From NCBI GenBank assembly GCA_016124495.1, contig WGNP01000022.1, positions 1-36,086 on the forward strand: a stretch of 36,086 bases of DNA. Reading direction: 5' to 3'. The translations under genes were made by a program, and so were the position numbers. A model generated the notes under the pieces. That model was not told the origin of the DNA and ran no database searches. It saw only the letters and a list, made by a program, of their open reading frames with translations. Origin of the DNA: Hyphomonas sp. GTDB taxonomy: Bacteria; Pseudomonadota; Alphaproteobacteria; Caulobacterales; Hyphomonadaceae. The first letter of the stretch is position 1, and every line of letters starts with the position of its first letter. Of this stretch, positions 1-6,531 are shown piece after piece.

Positions 1-53
1 TGCACCTGGAACACGCGCTTGGCGATATCTACTCCGATCGTAAAGCTGGACAT
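1..53 (-). mobile_element. N-terminal end of an IS110-family transposase (partial, runs off the window)
   Basis: The reverse strand from 53 to 1 begins with ATG and reads MSSFTIGVDIAKRVFQV. This is the start of the DEDD RuvC-like domain of IS110-family transposases, whose N-terminus has the pattern IG(V/I)D(I/L)AKxVFQVH; the D of VDIAK is the first catalytic acid. The KxVFQV form is more typical of the IS1111 subgroup than of IS621-type members. Only 17 codons are present, so completeness cannot be judged. The element boundary on this side is not defined; a short inverted repeat (GGTGT-CC-ACACC, about 115-126) lies upstream of the start codon and might mark its end. Family membership is confident from the motif; subgroup is inference. 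Confidence 0.8.
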
Positions 54-280
54 CCCGTTCCCTTTCTTCTGATTGATAGTGCCCAAGATCCGCAGACTGC
101 TTGCTGAGGTTGGGGGTGTCCACACCATCAAAATTCATCGCCAGTCAGGTGCTCCACTTCGTTGCGCCCCCCCAAGAGATAGAGGGGGTTCAGGCCCGGC
201 GCAGGCCGTCCTTTCGGTCCGGCGTCGACGGGAACAAGGGGTTCCCGGAAGACAGCCAAGGAAACGAAAAGGAGACCCCC

Positions 281-604
281 ATGGCAAACGCACTCGGATA
301 CGTCACGGAGACCAAAGCCGGCTTCGAAGGCAGCCTCGCAATGATGAACCTGTCGGCCGCCATCCGCATCGAGAAGAATGCGGAAAAAGCCGGAGACGGC
401 CAGCCGGACTACCGCATCTTCGCCGGAGAAACCTCGACCGAAATCGGCGGCGCCTGGATGCGCAAGGCGAAAGCTTCGGGCCGGGAATACCTCTCGATCA
501 CGCTTGCAGATCCGCAGATCGGACCGCGGAAGATCTTCGCGAACCTCGCCCCGGTCAAAGGCAAGAAAGGCCGCCACGTGATCCTCTGGAATCCCCGCGA
601 CTAG
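281..604 (+). CDS. DUF736 family protein
   Basis: This 107-aa protein starts MANALGYVTET and has the DUF736 layout: an N-terminal GxVxExxxGFEGxL segment, a central IRIEKN strand, the DYRIFAG motif and an IGGAWMRKA segment followed by short strands ending in HVILWNPRD. The reading frame is open from 101, but the start at 281 is preferred because AAAGGAGA lies at 268-275 and because homologues begin here. DUF736 proteins have no established biochemical role. They are common on alphaproteobacterial plasmids and integrative elements near conjugation genes, which fits the TraF-type peptidase and relaxase downstream. A strong terminator follows 25 bases after the stop codon, so this is probably a single-gene transcript. 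The 227 bases upstream, to the transposase start, hold no other gene. Confidence 0.85.
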   Translation: MANALGYVTETKAGFEGSLAMMNLSAAIRIEKNAEKAGDGQPDYRIFAGETSTEIGGAWMRKAKASGREYLSITLADPQIGPRKIFANLAPVKGKKGRHVILWNPRD

Positions 605-628
605 AGGGCAAATCCAAGCCTAACAGAA

Positions 629-659
629 CCGCCCCGGAGGGACCTCCGGGGCGGCTTTT
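629..659 (+). terminator. Rho-independent terminator of the DUF736 gene
   Basis: A perfect 12-bp inverted repeat (CCGCCCCGGAGG / CCTCCGGGGCGG) with a 2-base centre is followed by CTTTT. It lies 25 bases downstream of the DUF736 stop codon in the right orientation. Confidence 0.85.
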
Positions 660-711
660 GTATGGTGCAAGCATGTTACCTTGCCTCTGAGGATTTTCCC
701 GCTCCGGAGCC

Positions 712-1101
712 TCAGCTCCAGTCGAGTAGATCCAGTCCCGGAATGTCCGAGAAGTCCTGGGCATTCATCGTGATCAGCGTGGCCCGGTGCGCCAGCGCCT
801 GCGCCGCAATCATCCGGTCAAGGATCTTCCGCCTCGAATAGCCCGCTTCTTGGAGAATGTTCGCATAGAACCCGGCTGCCAGGTCGTCAAAGGCCAGCGC
901 CGGTATGGCCGCAATGATGACATCGAGACGCGCGCGCCGGATCGCGGCGTGTTCCGGAACCCTGTACACGCCTCCTTCCAGTTCTACCCGGGTCACAATC
1001 GACATGAGAACACCGTCGCCGAGCTCTGCGAGCCGCGCTGTTACGCCGGTATCGCCATCCCGAAGATGGATCGCAACATTTGTGTCGATGATGCAGGCCA
1101 A
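712..1101 (-). CDS. vapC: VapC toxin, PIN-domain ribonuclease
   Basis: This 129-aa protein is a PIN-domain protein of VapC size. The acidic residues expected to bind metal are visible: D6 in MACIIDTNV, E41 in the RVELEGG segment, an Asp in LDRMIAAQA and an Asp in the C-terminal MNAQDF motif. VapC toxins cleave specific RNAs, often initiator tRNA or 23S rRNA, when freed from their antitoxin; the target here is unknown. The start codon is TTG, one base after the TAA of the upstream antitoxin gene, so translation is probably coupled. All catalytic positions are present, so it is likely functional. A second PIN gene just upstream (1417-1500) is truncated. The pair sits inside a mobile-element remnant, where such modules often help retain the element. 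Confidence 0.88.
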   Translation of the reverse strand: MACIIDTNVAIHLRDGDTGVTARLAELGDGVLMSIVTRVELEGGVYRVPEHAAIRRARLDVIIAAIPALAFDDLAAGFYANILQEAGYSRRKILDRMIAAQALAHRATLITMNAQDFSDIPGLDLLDWS

Positions 1102-1102
1102 C

Positions 1103-1351
1103 TTAAAGCGCGTCCCGCTCAGGCAGAGACTCGGTTTCGCGAACTTCGATCTCAGGCGGCACCGGCAAAGCTTGCAACCGGCTCAGCATCTCGGTGACTG
1201 TCATCTGGGCCGGATAGATCGTCATCACATCGCCAGAACGCACGATGATGAGTTCGACCCCGTCGCCGAAAGCAACGTCTTTCGGAAGCCGGACGGCTTC
1301 GCTGTTTCCGCTTTTGAAGGTTCGGCTACGTGCGACGGTCATGGGGTCCAT
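1103..1351 (-). CDS. vapB: VapB-type antitoxin, AbrB-like
   Basis: This 82-aa protein has the AbrB/SpoVT swapped-hairpin DNA-binding motif FKSGNSEAVRLPKDVAFGDGVELIIVRSG (about residues 12-40; only the motif order matters) and an acidic C-terminal tail expected to wrap around the toxin. It neutralises VapC and represses its own promoter. Two ATG starts are possible: 1351, used here, and 1342 (MTVARS), which has AAGG at a better distance and may be the true start. The promoter and a palindromic operator lie immediately upstream. The gene ends one base before the VapC start codon. Confidence 0.87.
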   Translation of the reverse strand: MDPMTVARSRTFKSGNSEAVRLPKDVAFGDGVELIIVRSGDVMTIYPAQMTVTEMLSRLQALPVPPEIEVRETESLPERDAL

Positions 1352-1359
1352 ACCTTGGG

Positions 1360-1397
1360 ATATACTTGTATATACTGTCTTGAGATTCGACCGTCAA
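1360..1397 (-). promoter_or_regulatory. vapBC promoter with palindromic operator
   Basis: On the reverse strand a -35 element TTGACG (1397-1392) is separated by exactly 17 bases from a -10 element TATATA (1374-1369). A palindrome ATATAC-TT-GTATAT (1360-1373) overlaps the -10 and ends 9 bases before the first vapB ATG. An AbrB-type antitoxin would be expected to bind such a site for autorepression. The bases are seen directly; the regulatory role is inferred from family behaviour. Confidence 0.7.
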
Positions 1398-1416
1398 GCT
1401 TGCGCCCGCTTTCCAT

Positions 1417-1500
1417 TTACCGAGTCCGCGCCGCCTGGGACAGGCGGGGGTTATCCTCCACTGCTCGGAGCGCAATATGTGTATCCAGCAGCAGAATCAT
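1417..1500 (-). pseudogene. Truncated PIN-domain (VapC-like) toxin
   Basis: Reading from 1500 the frame gives MILLLDTHIALRAVEDNP and continues for a few residues to a TAA at 1419-1417, 27 aa in all. LLLDTHI is the characteristic first strand of PIN toxins with the first catalytic Asp, and the following segment resembles the RLSxAAR helix of VapC proteins, which are normally about 120-130 aa. The start overlaps the Phd-type antitoxin stop codon as ATGA, the usual arrangement for such operons. The rest of the toxin is absent: the sequence goes straight into the promoter of the other vapBC pair. This is therefore a deletion remnant, leaving the antitoxin as an orphan. Confidence 0.75.
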
Positions 1501-1742
1501 GAACCGGGACCGCCAAAAAGAGCAGCCGCTTCGGCTTCCAGTTCCGGATCCGGTTCAGGTGTGGTGAACTTTCCCTTGGCGACGCCGATACGCACGCCGA
1601 CCGGTGAGGCATGGATCGGCACAAGGCGCGCCGCAGGCTTGCCGTTGCGGGCAATAATGATCTCGCGTTCCGCCCCGCTCTCAAGGGCTTCCACCAGACG
1701 GGAGAGGTTCGATTTGGCATCCAGTATGTTTACTGTGGTCAT
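1497..1742 (-). CDS. Phd/YefM-family antitoxin, orphan
   Basis: This 81-aa protein starts MTTVNILDAKSNLSRLVE, the canonical Phd/YefM N-terminal DNA-binding fold (xxxxAKxxLSxLV), continues with EREIIIARNGKPAARLVP, and ends in an acidic toxin-binding tail (PEPDPELEAEAAALFGG). Phd-type proteins neutralise Doc, YoeB or PIN toxins and autoregulate. The partner gene directly downstream, overlapping by ATGA, is a truncated PIN toxin, so this antitoxin has lost its cognate toxin. It may persist as a regulator or as an anti-addiction protein against related modules elsewhere; this is speculation. On the reverse strand, two TTAGC direct repeats lie about 30-45 bases upstream of the start and could be operator half-sites. 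Confidence 0.85.
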   Translation of the reverse strand: MTTVNILDAKSNLSRLVEALESGAEREIIIARNGKPAARLVPIHASPVGVRIGVAKGKFTTPEPDPELEAEAAALFGGPGS

Positions 1743-1889
1743 AGACGATAGATTTCAGATTGGCTTGGCTAAGTCTAGCTAACGCAGAGGTTTGCCTGAC
1801 TCTCGCCACCCGAAAGTTTCGTCATTTCTGTCCAAAAGCAGTGTTTGTCCCCAGAGCGGATGGCCTGAGTCTTGCGACGAGAAGGCGCC

Positions 1890-2393
1890 ATGAAGTCTGG
1901 TTCACTCTCCACGCACGCGAGTCTTGGCGTTGCAGGCCTTGCGGTCGCAGCGCTGAGTTTCGCCGTTTTGAACCAGCAGGGCCTCGTCCTCTACAACCCC
2001 TCTGCGTCTCTTGAGCCAGGCTTCTACGTCCGCGCAGAAACAAACGCTGAGCGAGGCGCCGTGGTGACGATCCCGGCGGATGGCGTTGACCTCGCCTATG
2101 TTGAAGCAGGGCACGTAAAGGCGTCGGGAGACCGTTTCCTCAAACGCGTCGCTGCAGTGAGCGGAGACCGTGTCTGTTCCGAGAATGGTCAGATCACAAT
2201 CAATCACGTTTATGTCGCCACCGCGTTTCAATCAGATTCAGCGGGTGCCGCGTTACCTCAATGGTCAGGCTGCGTGACGCTTAGGGGCGGCGAGGTTTTC
2301 CTCCTCGGCGATGATGAGATGAGCTTTGACGGACGCTATTGGGGCGTCACATCAGCTGCGAATATCGAAGGCAGCTGGCGCAAGTTTCCCTGA
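1890..2393 (+). CDS. traF: TraF-type conjugative transfer signal peptidase (S26 family)
   Basis: This 167-aa protein has an N-terminal membrane segment (ASLGVAGLAVAALSFAVL) followed by the S26C/TraF catalytic core. The nucleophile serine lies in the YNPSASLEPGFYVR motif, the general-base lysine in FLKRVAAVSGD, and the conserved C-terminal box is LLGDDEMSFDGRYWGV. TraF peptidases process the pilin of type IV secretion systems in the periplasm. The frame is open from a TTG at 1872, but ATG 1890 with AGAAGG at 1880-1885 is the better start. In alphaproteobacterial integrative elements this gene typically sits just upstream of the relaxase, as here. No other mating-pair genes are in the window. 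Confidence 0.85.
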   Translation: MKSGSLSTHASLGVAGLAVAALSFAVLNQQGLVLYNPSASLEPGFYVRAETNAERGAVVTIPADGVDLAYVEAGHVKASGDRFLKRVAAVSGDRVCSENGQITINHVYVATAFQSDSAGAALPQWSGCVTLRGGEVFLLGDDEMSFDGRYWGVTSAANIEGSWRKFP

Positions 2394-2505
2394 TCTCGCG
2401 AGCCGTGCACGATCGCGTGCAGGGTGAAGCCAGAATCTTCCGTTCCGTACACGTGCTAGGCTCCGGGTGATGGAGGACCGTATGAAGGTTGGAGGGCAAG
2501 ATAAA

Positions 2506-2595
2506 GGCGCGACCTGCGGTCACGCAAGACGCCGGTCGGCGCGGGAACTTTCGCAGGTCATGGCATCGCCCACAGGTCGCGCGGCGACCTGTGGG
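2506..2595. other. Candidate oriT / relaxosome-binding region
   Basis: The 253-base gap between traF and the relaxase contains no gene but carries the 8-mer GCGACCTG at 2509-2516 and 2584-2591, its inverted form CAGGTCGC at 2573-2580, and a partial inverted copy at 2552-2559. The last two exact copies form a perfect 12-bp inverted repeat, CCCACAGGTCGC (2569-2580) and GCGACCTGTGGG (2584-2595), with a GCG loop. A separate TGCACG-ATCG-CGTGCA inverted repeat is at 2406-2421. Position directly upstream of a relaxase and repeat structure suggest oriT or an operator. A nic site could not be recognised, and only TTT follows the hairpin, so it is a poor terminator. Confidence 0.45.
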
Positions 2596-2646
2596 TTTAG
2601 TCCATCCGCCAGCGGAGCTTTTTCCTTGAATGGAGATGCGTGAGCC

Positions 2647-3843
2647 ATGTCGGCGCGTAGTCTGGACCAATTGCTCATCTCCTCACGGCTCGCGTCATCG
2701 GCGAACCGGGGTGAGACTTTCGGCATGCGCGGACAGCGCCAGCTTTCGCGATCGGACCGGGAGCTGCTGGAAGGAGAGATCGGCCGTGGGCGGCGCGCAG
2801 GGCAGGGGGCCGGCAGCGGGGCGAAGGCGCCGTCGGCGCGATCGGGCCGGGCCAATGACCCCGGTCGTCAGGGCGGTGGGCTGGGAGCAGGACCTGCGCC
2901 CGACCTGCGCCAGCAGGCCGTCATCAAGATCCACTACTTCAATCACGCGGGCGGTGGCGGCGCCGCGCTTTCCGCCCACGCCCGCTACGTCGCGCGTGAC
3001 GCGGCAAGGCCCGACGACCGAGACGTAGCGATAGCGGAAGGGCCGGTCTCCGAGGGGCGTGAGGCGGCCCAGAGCGAAGCGCGCGCGCATGCAGACTATC
3101 TCGCAAGAGGCGAGCAGGAGCGCCGCGCGTTTTATGACCGTGAGCAGGAAGGCGTTGATGGCGGAGCCCGCGCCGCCGAATGGGCAAAGTCCGACAAGCG
3201 CCATTTCCGGCTGATCCTTTCAGCCGAACGCGGTGACGAAATTAGCGACTTGCCCGCCTACACGCGGGAAGTGATGGCGCGGGCCGAAGTCCAACTTGGC
3301 TCGCGTCTCTCCTGGGTCGCGGCCGACCATCACGATACGGGGCATTCGCATACCCACATCATCCTGCGCGGGCGCCGCGCCAACGGCCAGGACCTCGTCA
3401 TTCCAAAAGACTTTATCCGGCATGGGTTCCGGAACATTGCCCGGGATGTTGCAACCGAATGGCTGGGCGCGCGCACGCGCGATCAGGCGCGAGAGGCGCT
3501 GGACCGAGAAGTGATGCGCCACGCGCCGACAAGGCTCGACCGCATCATTGCAGACCAGTTGCCGGAAGAGGGCAGCGTCCGGGTCAGCCGGCTTGCGTCT
3601 CCGAACGGCGACCGCGCCGTCACCCGCGCCCTTCGGGCCCGCGCGCGCGAACTCGCCGGCATGCGGCTCGCCGCTGAAACGCAGCGCGGCGTCCTGACCT
3701 TCGAGCCAGACTGGCAGGACCGGCTGAAAGCCATGGAACTGCATCTCGATATCCGCAAACGGCTCCTCGAGCAGCAGCGCCTCCAGCGCGAAGCTCAGGA
3801 GAGGTCTCGTGCGCGGTCGGCCGGGAAGGGGCTTGAGCGATGA
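2647..3843 (+). CDS. VirD2-like relaxase / mobilization nuclease (short form)
   Basis: This 398-aa protein is a conjugative relaxase that would nick oriT and covalently carry the strand. The candidate catalytic tyrosine is Y114 in the LSAHARYVARD segment. The metal-binding three-histidine motif is at 228-237 (HHDTGHSHTH), followed by IILRGRRANGQDL. The first 90 residues are basic and probably disordered. Homologues on alphaproteobacterial integrative elements (RlxS type) commonly exceed 550 aa and carry a C-terminal DUF3363 region; here the protein stops after a basic helix (KRLLEQQRLQREAQERSRAR), so that region is missing. The nuclease domain itself looks intact. GGAG at 2632-2635 serves as ribosome binding site. 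The integrase gene converges on it 65 bases downstream. Confidence 0.85.
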   Translation: MSARSLDQLLISSRLASSANRGETFGMRGQRQLSRSDRELLEGEIGRGRRAGQGAGSGAKAPSARSGRANDPGRQGGGLGAGPAPDLRQQAVIKIHYFNHAGGGGAALSAHARYVARDAARPDDRDVAIAEGPVSEGREAAQSEARAHADYLARGEQERRAFYDREQEGVDGGARAAEWAKSDKRHFRLILSAERGDEISDLPAYTREVMARAEVQLGSRLSWVAADHHDTGHSHTHIILRGRRANGQDLVIPKDFIRHGFRNIARDVATEWLGARTRDQAREALDREVMRHAPTRLDRIIADQLPEEGSVRVSRLASPNGDRAVTRALRARARELAGMRLAAETQRGVLTFEPDWQDRLKAMELHLDIRKRLLEQQRLQREAQERSRARSAGKGLER

Positions 3844-3908
3844 TGGCGAATTATGAGGGGCCGGCTGCGGATGGGCTGAAGGCGCCCTCGCCGCACCCAT
3901 CTCACGAT

Positions 3909-5144
3909 CTACTTCATGGTTTTCGCCAACCGCGCCACTTCGACCGCCCAGGCATCGAGCGCCGCGCGCTTCTGAGGCAAGTAGGTGTTTCGGTTATAGA
4001 CTTGCGTGATCGCGGGCCCCGGCGGGGTATGATTGAGGATACGGCTGACGATCTCTCCCATCACGTTGAGGCGCTCGGATGTCATCATCGTTGCGCCCGT
4101 TCGGCGCATGTCATGCAGGGTCAGGTCCTGGATCTTGAGTGACTCGGTCAGACGCGCGAAGTAGCGTGTCACAACATGCGGTTCGATCGGCTCGCCATCT
4201 CGCCCTGGAAACGCGTAGCCGTCACCGCGTCCGGCAAATGCAAAACGAAGAAGATCCACCGCCGCGTCAGACAGCGGCACAGAGTGCGGTCCTTTCTTGT
4301 TCTTGGTGCGCGGACCTGGAATGGTCCACACCCTGTTGTCCCAGTCGATTTCTCTCCAATGGATACCGCAAACCTCGCCGCGCCTTTGCAGCGTAAGTAT
4401 AGCGATCTGGATCGCCAGCGTGGACGTAAGACCGTCGGAACGCCCGCCATGACGAAGACCGGTCAGGGCCTGCCAGGTTTTCGCAAGTTCCTCGGGAGTA
4501 CCAACGCGCTCCCGGCTGACCTTTGGAAAGGGTTTGATGGGTTGCGCCGGATTGATGCCAAGCATGCCCTGTTCTGCCGCGAAGCCGAGCAGGCGGCGCA
4601 AAATCTCAAGAGTTGTGTTTGCGGCCCCCGGCCCGCTCGTCTGTGCGAGCGAGCGGAGGAAAGTGCTCAGCTCACTCGTCGTCAGGTTCGCAACCGGCCG
4701 ATTGCCGAAGGCGGGTTCGATATGCCGCTTGAAATAACCTGCTTCCAGATCGTTCCGGCTTTTGGCACGGCGAAGCTGAACTTCTGAAAAGTAGATCGAC
4801 CAGACCCGCGCCACGGTGTTTTCCCGCCGCTCGCTTGCGGCTTGGCGAGCGGTGCGGCGCTCGGTTGTTGGGTCTACGCCGGAGAGCTGTATCGAGGCCA
4901 ACATCTCCATGGCCTTGTTACGTGCCTGATCCAGCGTGAGAATCTTTGCATCGCCGATAAGCGGTTCACGCTGTCGTCCGTCGGCGTCGCGGTAGACGAC
5001 AAAGTAGCCCTTGGAGCCGGTATGGGACACGGTCAGGACAAGACCGGGCACCCGGTCATCCCAATAGCGCGCCTTCTTTTTTCCGAGTGCGCCGGCGCTG
5101 TTCACCGAGCTCTGAGTGAGGCGAACGGAGTTGCGAATGGGCAC
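3909..5144 (-). CDS. int: P4-type tyrosine recombinase integrase
   Basis: This 411-aa protein has an N-terminal DUF4102 arm-binding domain (about 1-95), a SAM-like core-binding domain (about 110-210) and a C-terminal catalytic domain. Catalytic residues are R255 in TLQRRGEVCG, a lysine in the TKNKKGPHSVPLS beta-hairpin, H344 and R347 in LHDMRRTG, H372 in ILNHTPPG and nucleophile Y383 in QVYNRNTY. It is full length and probably active. The GTG start at 5144 has AAGGAG six bases upstream (5156-5151). Enzymes of this group integrate elements into the 3' ends of tRNA genes, which matches the tRNA-Val fragment 400 bases away. It is convergent with the relaxase. Confidence 0.95.
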   Translation of the reverse strand: MPIRNSVRLTQSSVNSAGALGKKKARYWDDRVPGLVLTVSHTGSKGYFVVYRDADGRQREPLIGDAKILTLDQARNKAMEMLASIQLSGVDPTTERRTARQAASERRENTVARVWSIYFSEVQLRRAKSRNDLEAGYFKRHIEPAFGNRPVANLTTSELSTFLRSLAQTSGPGAANTTLEILRRLLGFAAEQGMLGINPAQPIKPFPKVSRERVGTPEELAKTWQALTGLRHGGRSDGLTSTLAIQIAILTLQRRGEVCGIHWREIDWDNRVWTIPGPRTKNKKGPHSVPLSDAAVDLLRFAFAGRGDGYAFPGRDGEPIEPHVVTRYFARLTESLKIQDLTLHDMRRTGATMMTSERLNVMGEIVSRILNHTPPGPAITQVYNRNTYLPQKRAALDAWAVEVARLAKTMK

Positions 5145-5251
5145 TTTTTGCTCCTTTTTTGGGACCCGAGAATAGACCCATTGATTTTATGAGGTTTTTA
5201 GTCGGCCGCTTTGCTGAAAGATCTCGCCGAAACGGTATGAAAGACGCTATA

Positions 5252-5460
5252 GTGACCCCTACGAAACTTCAAAAGTGACCACGAATCTCCGAAAAACTTC
5301 TCCTGAAAAAATTGAGTTTTTTCGGGAGAAGTTTCCAGGAGTGACCACTACGCTAATGACCCTTACGGTTAAATCCCACTACTACATTTCCACCCAGCAA
5401 AATTCCAACAAAAAAGGTCTGGTTTGGTCGGTAGTAGTGCCCTTTTACCGTAGTGGCCAC
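5252..5460. repeat. Dispersed GTGACC(C/A)CTACG repeats: candidate integrase-binding sites
   Basis: The 395-base non-coding segment between int and the att site is AT-rich relative to its surroundings. It carries GTGACCCCTACGA (5252-5264), a shorter GTGACCACGAA (5275-5285), GTGACCACTACG (5341-5352), ATGACCCTTACG (5356-5367) and an inverted CGTAGTGGCCAC (5449-5460) inside a perfect palindrome TAGTGGCCACTA (5451-5462). The first copy is the exact reverse complement of 13 bases of the tRNA fragment (5548-5560). Such arrays next to an integrase usually bind the integrase or its excisionase. The repeats are seen directly; the binding role is inferred. Confidence 0.6.
5294..5334. repeat. Long hairpin between int and att
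   Basis: An 18-bp stem (5294-5311 with 5317-5334; one G-T pair) closes a 5-base loop TTGAG. The inner arm ends in a run of six A on one side and six T on the other. It could be a bidirectional transcription terminator or a structural part of the attachment site. Confidence 0.6.
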
Positions 5461-5539
5461 TATTTTTAAAGTCTATATTTTACAGTAAATTACGGGCGTA
5501 ATCTGGCTTGATCGGTTTTGGTCACCCAGCATTGTTTTG

Positions 5540-5586
5540 CGTTGACATCGTAGGGGTCACAAGTTCGAACCTTGTACCGCCCACCA
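5540..5586 (+). other. attR: 3' fragment of tRNA-Val(GAC)
   Basis: The segment contains the anticodon loop TTGACAT (anticodon GAC at 5544-5546), the 3' strand of the anticodon stem CGTAG, a five-base variable loop, a perfect T arm (ACAAG-TTCGAAC-CTTGT), the acceptor strand ACCGCCC, discriminator A and CCA (5584-5586). Upstream there is no matching D arm or GGGCGGT acceptor strand, so it is not an intact tRNA. The fragment reads rightward, so the complete tRNA should be at the other end of the element, left of the window. This marks the junction between the element (left) and chromosome (right). Confidence 0.8.
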
Positions 5587-5853
5587 TTACACTGCCGAAA
5601 ACAAACAGAATTTCGGGAATGGCGCCTTAAGCGGCGCGCCTACCTGCGTCTCGCGTTTTGCCGGTTTCCCAGCCCTACGCCCACCCGTACAGCGCGCAAA
5701 GCAACGTGTTTTGCGCAAGATTGTGCAAGCTGCACGGGCAGGGCGGGGTGCATGCTGGTGCTGTTGCGCTTTGCTCGCAAGCGCCGGGTTGTTCTTGCAA
5801 CCAATTCGCGCCGCGGTAACATCTCGGCTGAAACGATTGCAGCGGAGGCGCGC

Positions 5854-6531
5854 ATGACGAATGTCGCAATGAAGTCTTCAGTAGTCCTGATTGCCTGCCT
5901 CTGTCTGACTGCCTGCATTACCCAACGCGAGCATGTCCTGGCCCCCGTTGCGCGCGGCGTTGTGATCAATGCTGGAACCGGTAAGCCGCTCGATGGTGCG
6001 CTCGTGCGATATGCGGAACTTGAAGGGGCAAAGCCTTTCAGGACTGGCCCGGATGGCCGGTTCACGCTGGATGGGCGCACAGACAAACGCACAACAGTCG
6101 CGCTGCCGGTAAGCGGCGTGTTTCGTGATAGAACTCCGGTTCTGGTCTCTGCGCCCGACATGGCTGACGGATACGCCAGCGCGGCCTTCATCAATCGCGG
6201 CAGGCCAGCTCAGGCTTTGTACAACGTCACGGTGCTTCTGTTCCCGGCTGATGCTGAGAAAACACCGCTTCACGGTCTGATGCGTGATTGTGTAGAGGGC
6301 CCCGAACAAGACCATGCTTTGCATCTCGCTGGCTACGCTGCGGGCATCGATCCGCGCAGCCCTCCTGAATGGCTGGATCAAGACGCTGCAGAGGCGCTGT
6401 ACGAACACCTGCGTTATGCCGTGCCATCGTCCAGCTTGCGGTCCTGCGAAAAGATGGCCATAGCATATGAAATGCTCCGGGTACAGACAAAACCACTCCG
6501 GACTTTTGGCCAAGCAAGCTTATCTGAATGA
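5854..6531 (+). CDS. Predicted lipoprotein with a carboxypeptidase-regulatory-like fold
   Basis: This 225-aa protein begins with a lipoprotein signal (MTNVAMKSSVVLIACLCLTAC) with lipobox LTAC, so the mature protein would start at Cys21. Residues about 30-75 (ARGVVINAGTGKPLDGALVRY, then FRTGPDGRFTL) resemble the beta-sandwich of CarboxypepD_reg/transthyretin-like domains, often found in surface proteins. The C-terminal half is alpha-helical with four more cysteines and is not recognised. The frame is open from 5572, but AGCGGAGG at 5841-5848 supports the ATG at 5854. It is the first chromosomal gene beyond the att site. Its function is unknown. Confidence 0.7.
   Translation: MTNVAMKSSVVLIACLCLTACITQREHVLAPVARGVVINAGTGKPLDGALVRYAELEGAKPFRTGPDGRFTLDGRTDKRTTVALPVSGVFRDRTPVLVSAPDMADGYASAAFINRGRPAQALYNVTVLLFPADAEKTPLHGLMRDCVEGPEQDHALHLAGYAAGIDPRSPPEWLDQDAAEALYEHLRYAVPSSSLRSCEKMAIAYEMLRVQTKPLRTFGQASLSE

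Noticed and set aside
101..280. Longer start of the DUF736 frame and an overlapping 205-codon frame from 73
   Set aside because: The strong ribosome binding site and the family N-terminus are at 281; the other frame is Arg/Pro-rich without a match.
54..280. IS110 bridge RNA next to the transposase start
   Set aside because: If the element is IS1111-type, as the N-terminus suggests, the guide RNA lies beyond the transposase 3' end, outside the window. No convincing RNA structure was seen here.
5510..5586. Complete tRNA-Val gene
   Set aside because: The 5' half has no GGGCGGT acceptor strand and no D arm; only the sequence from about 5540 fits.
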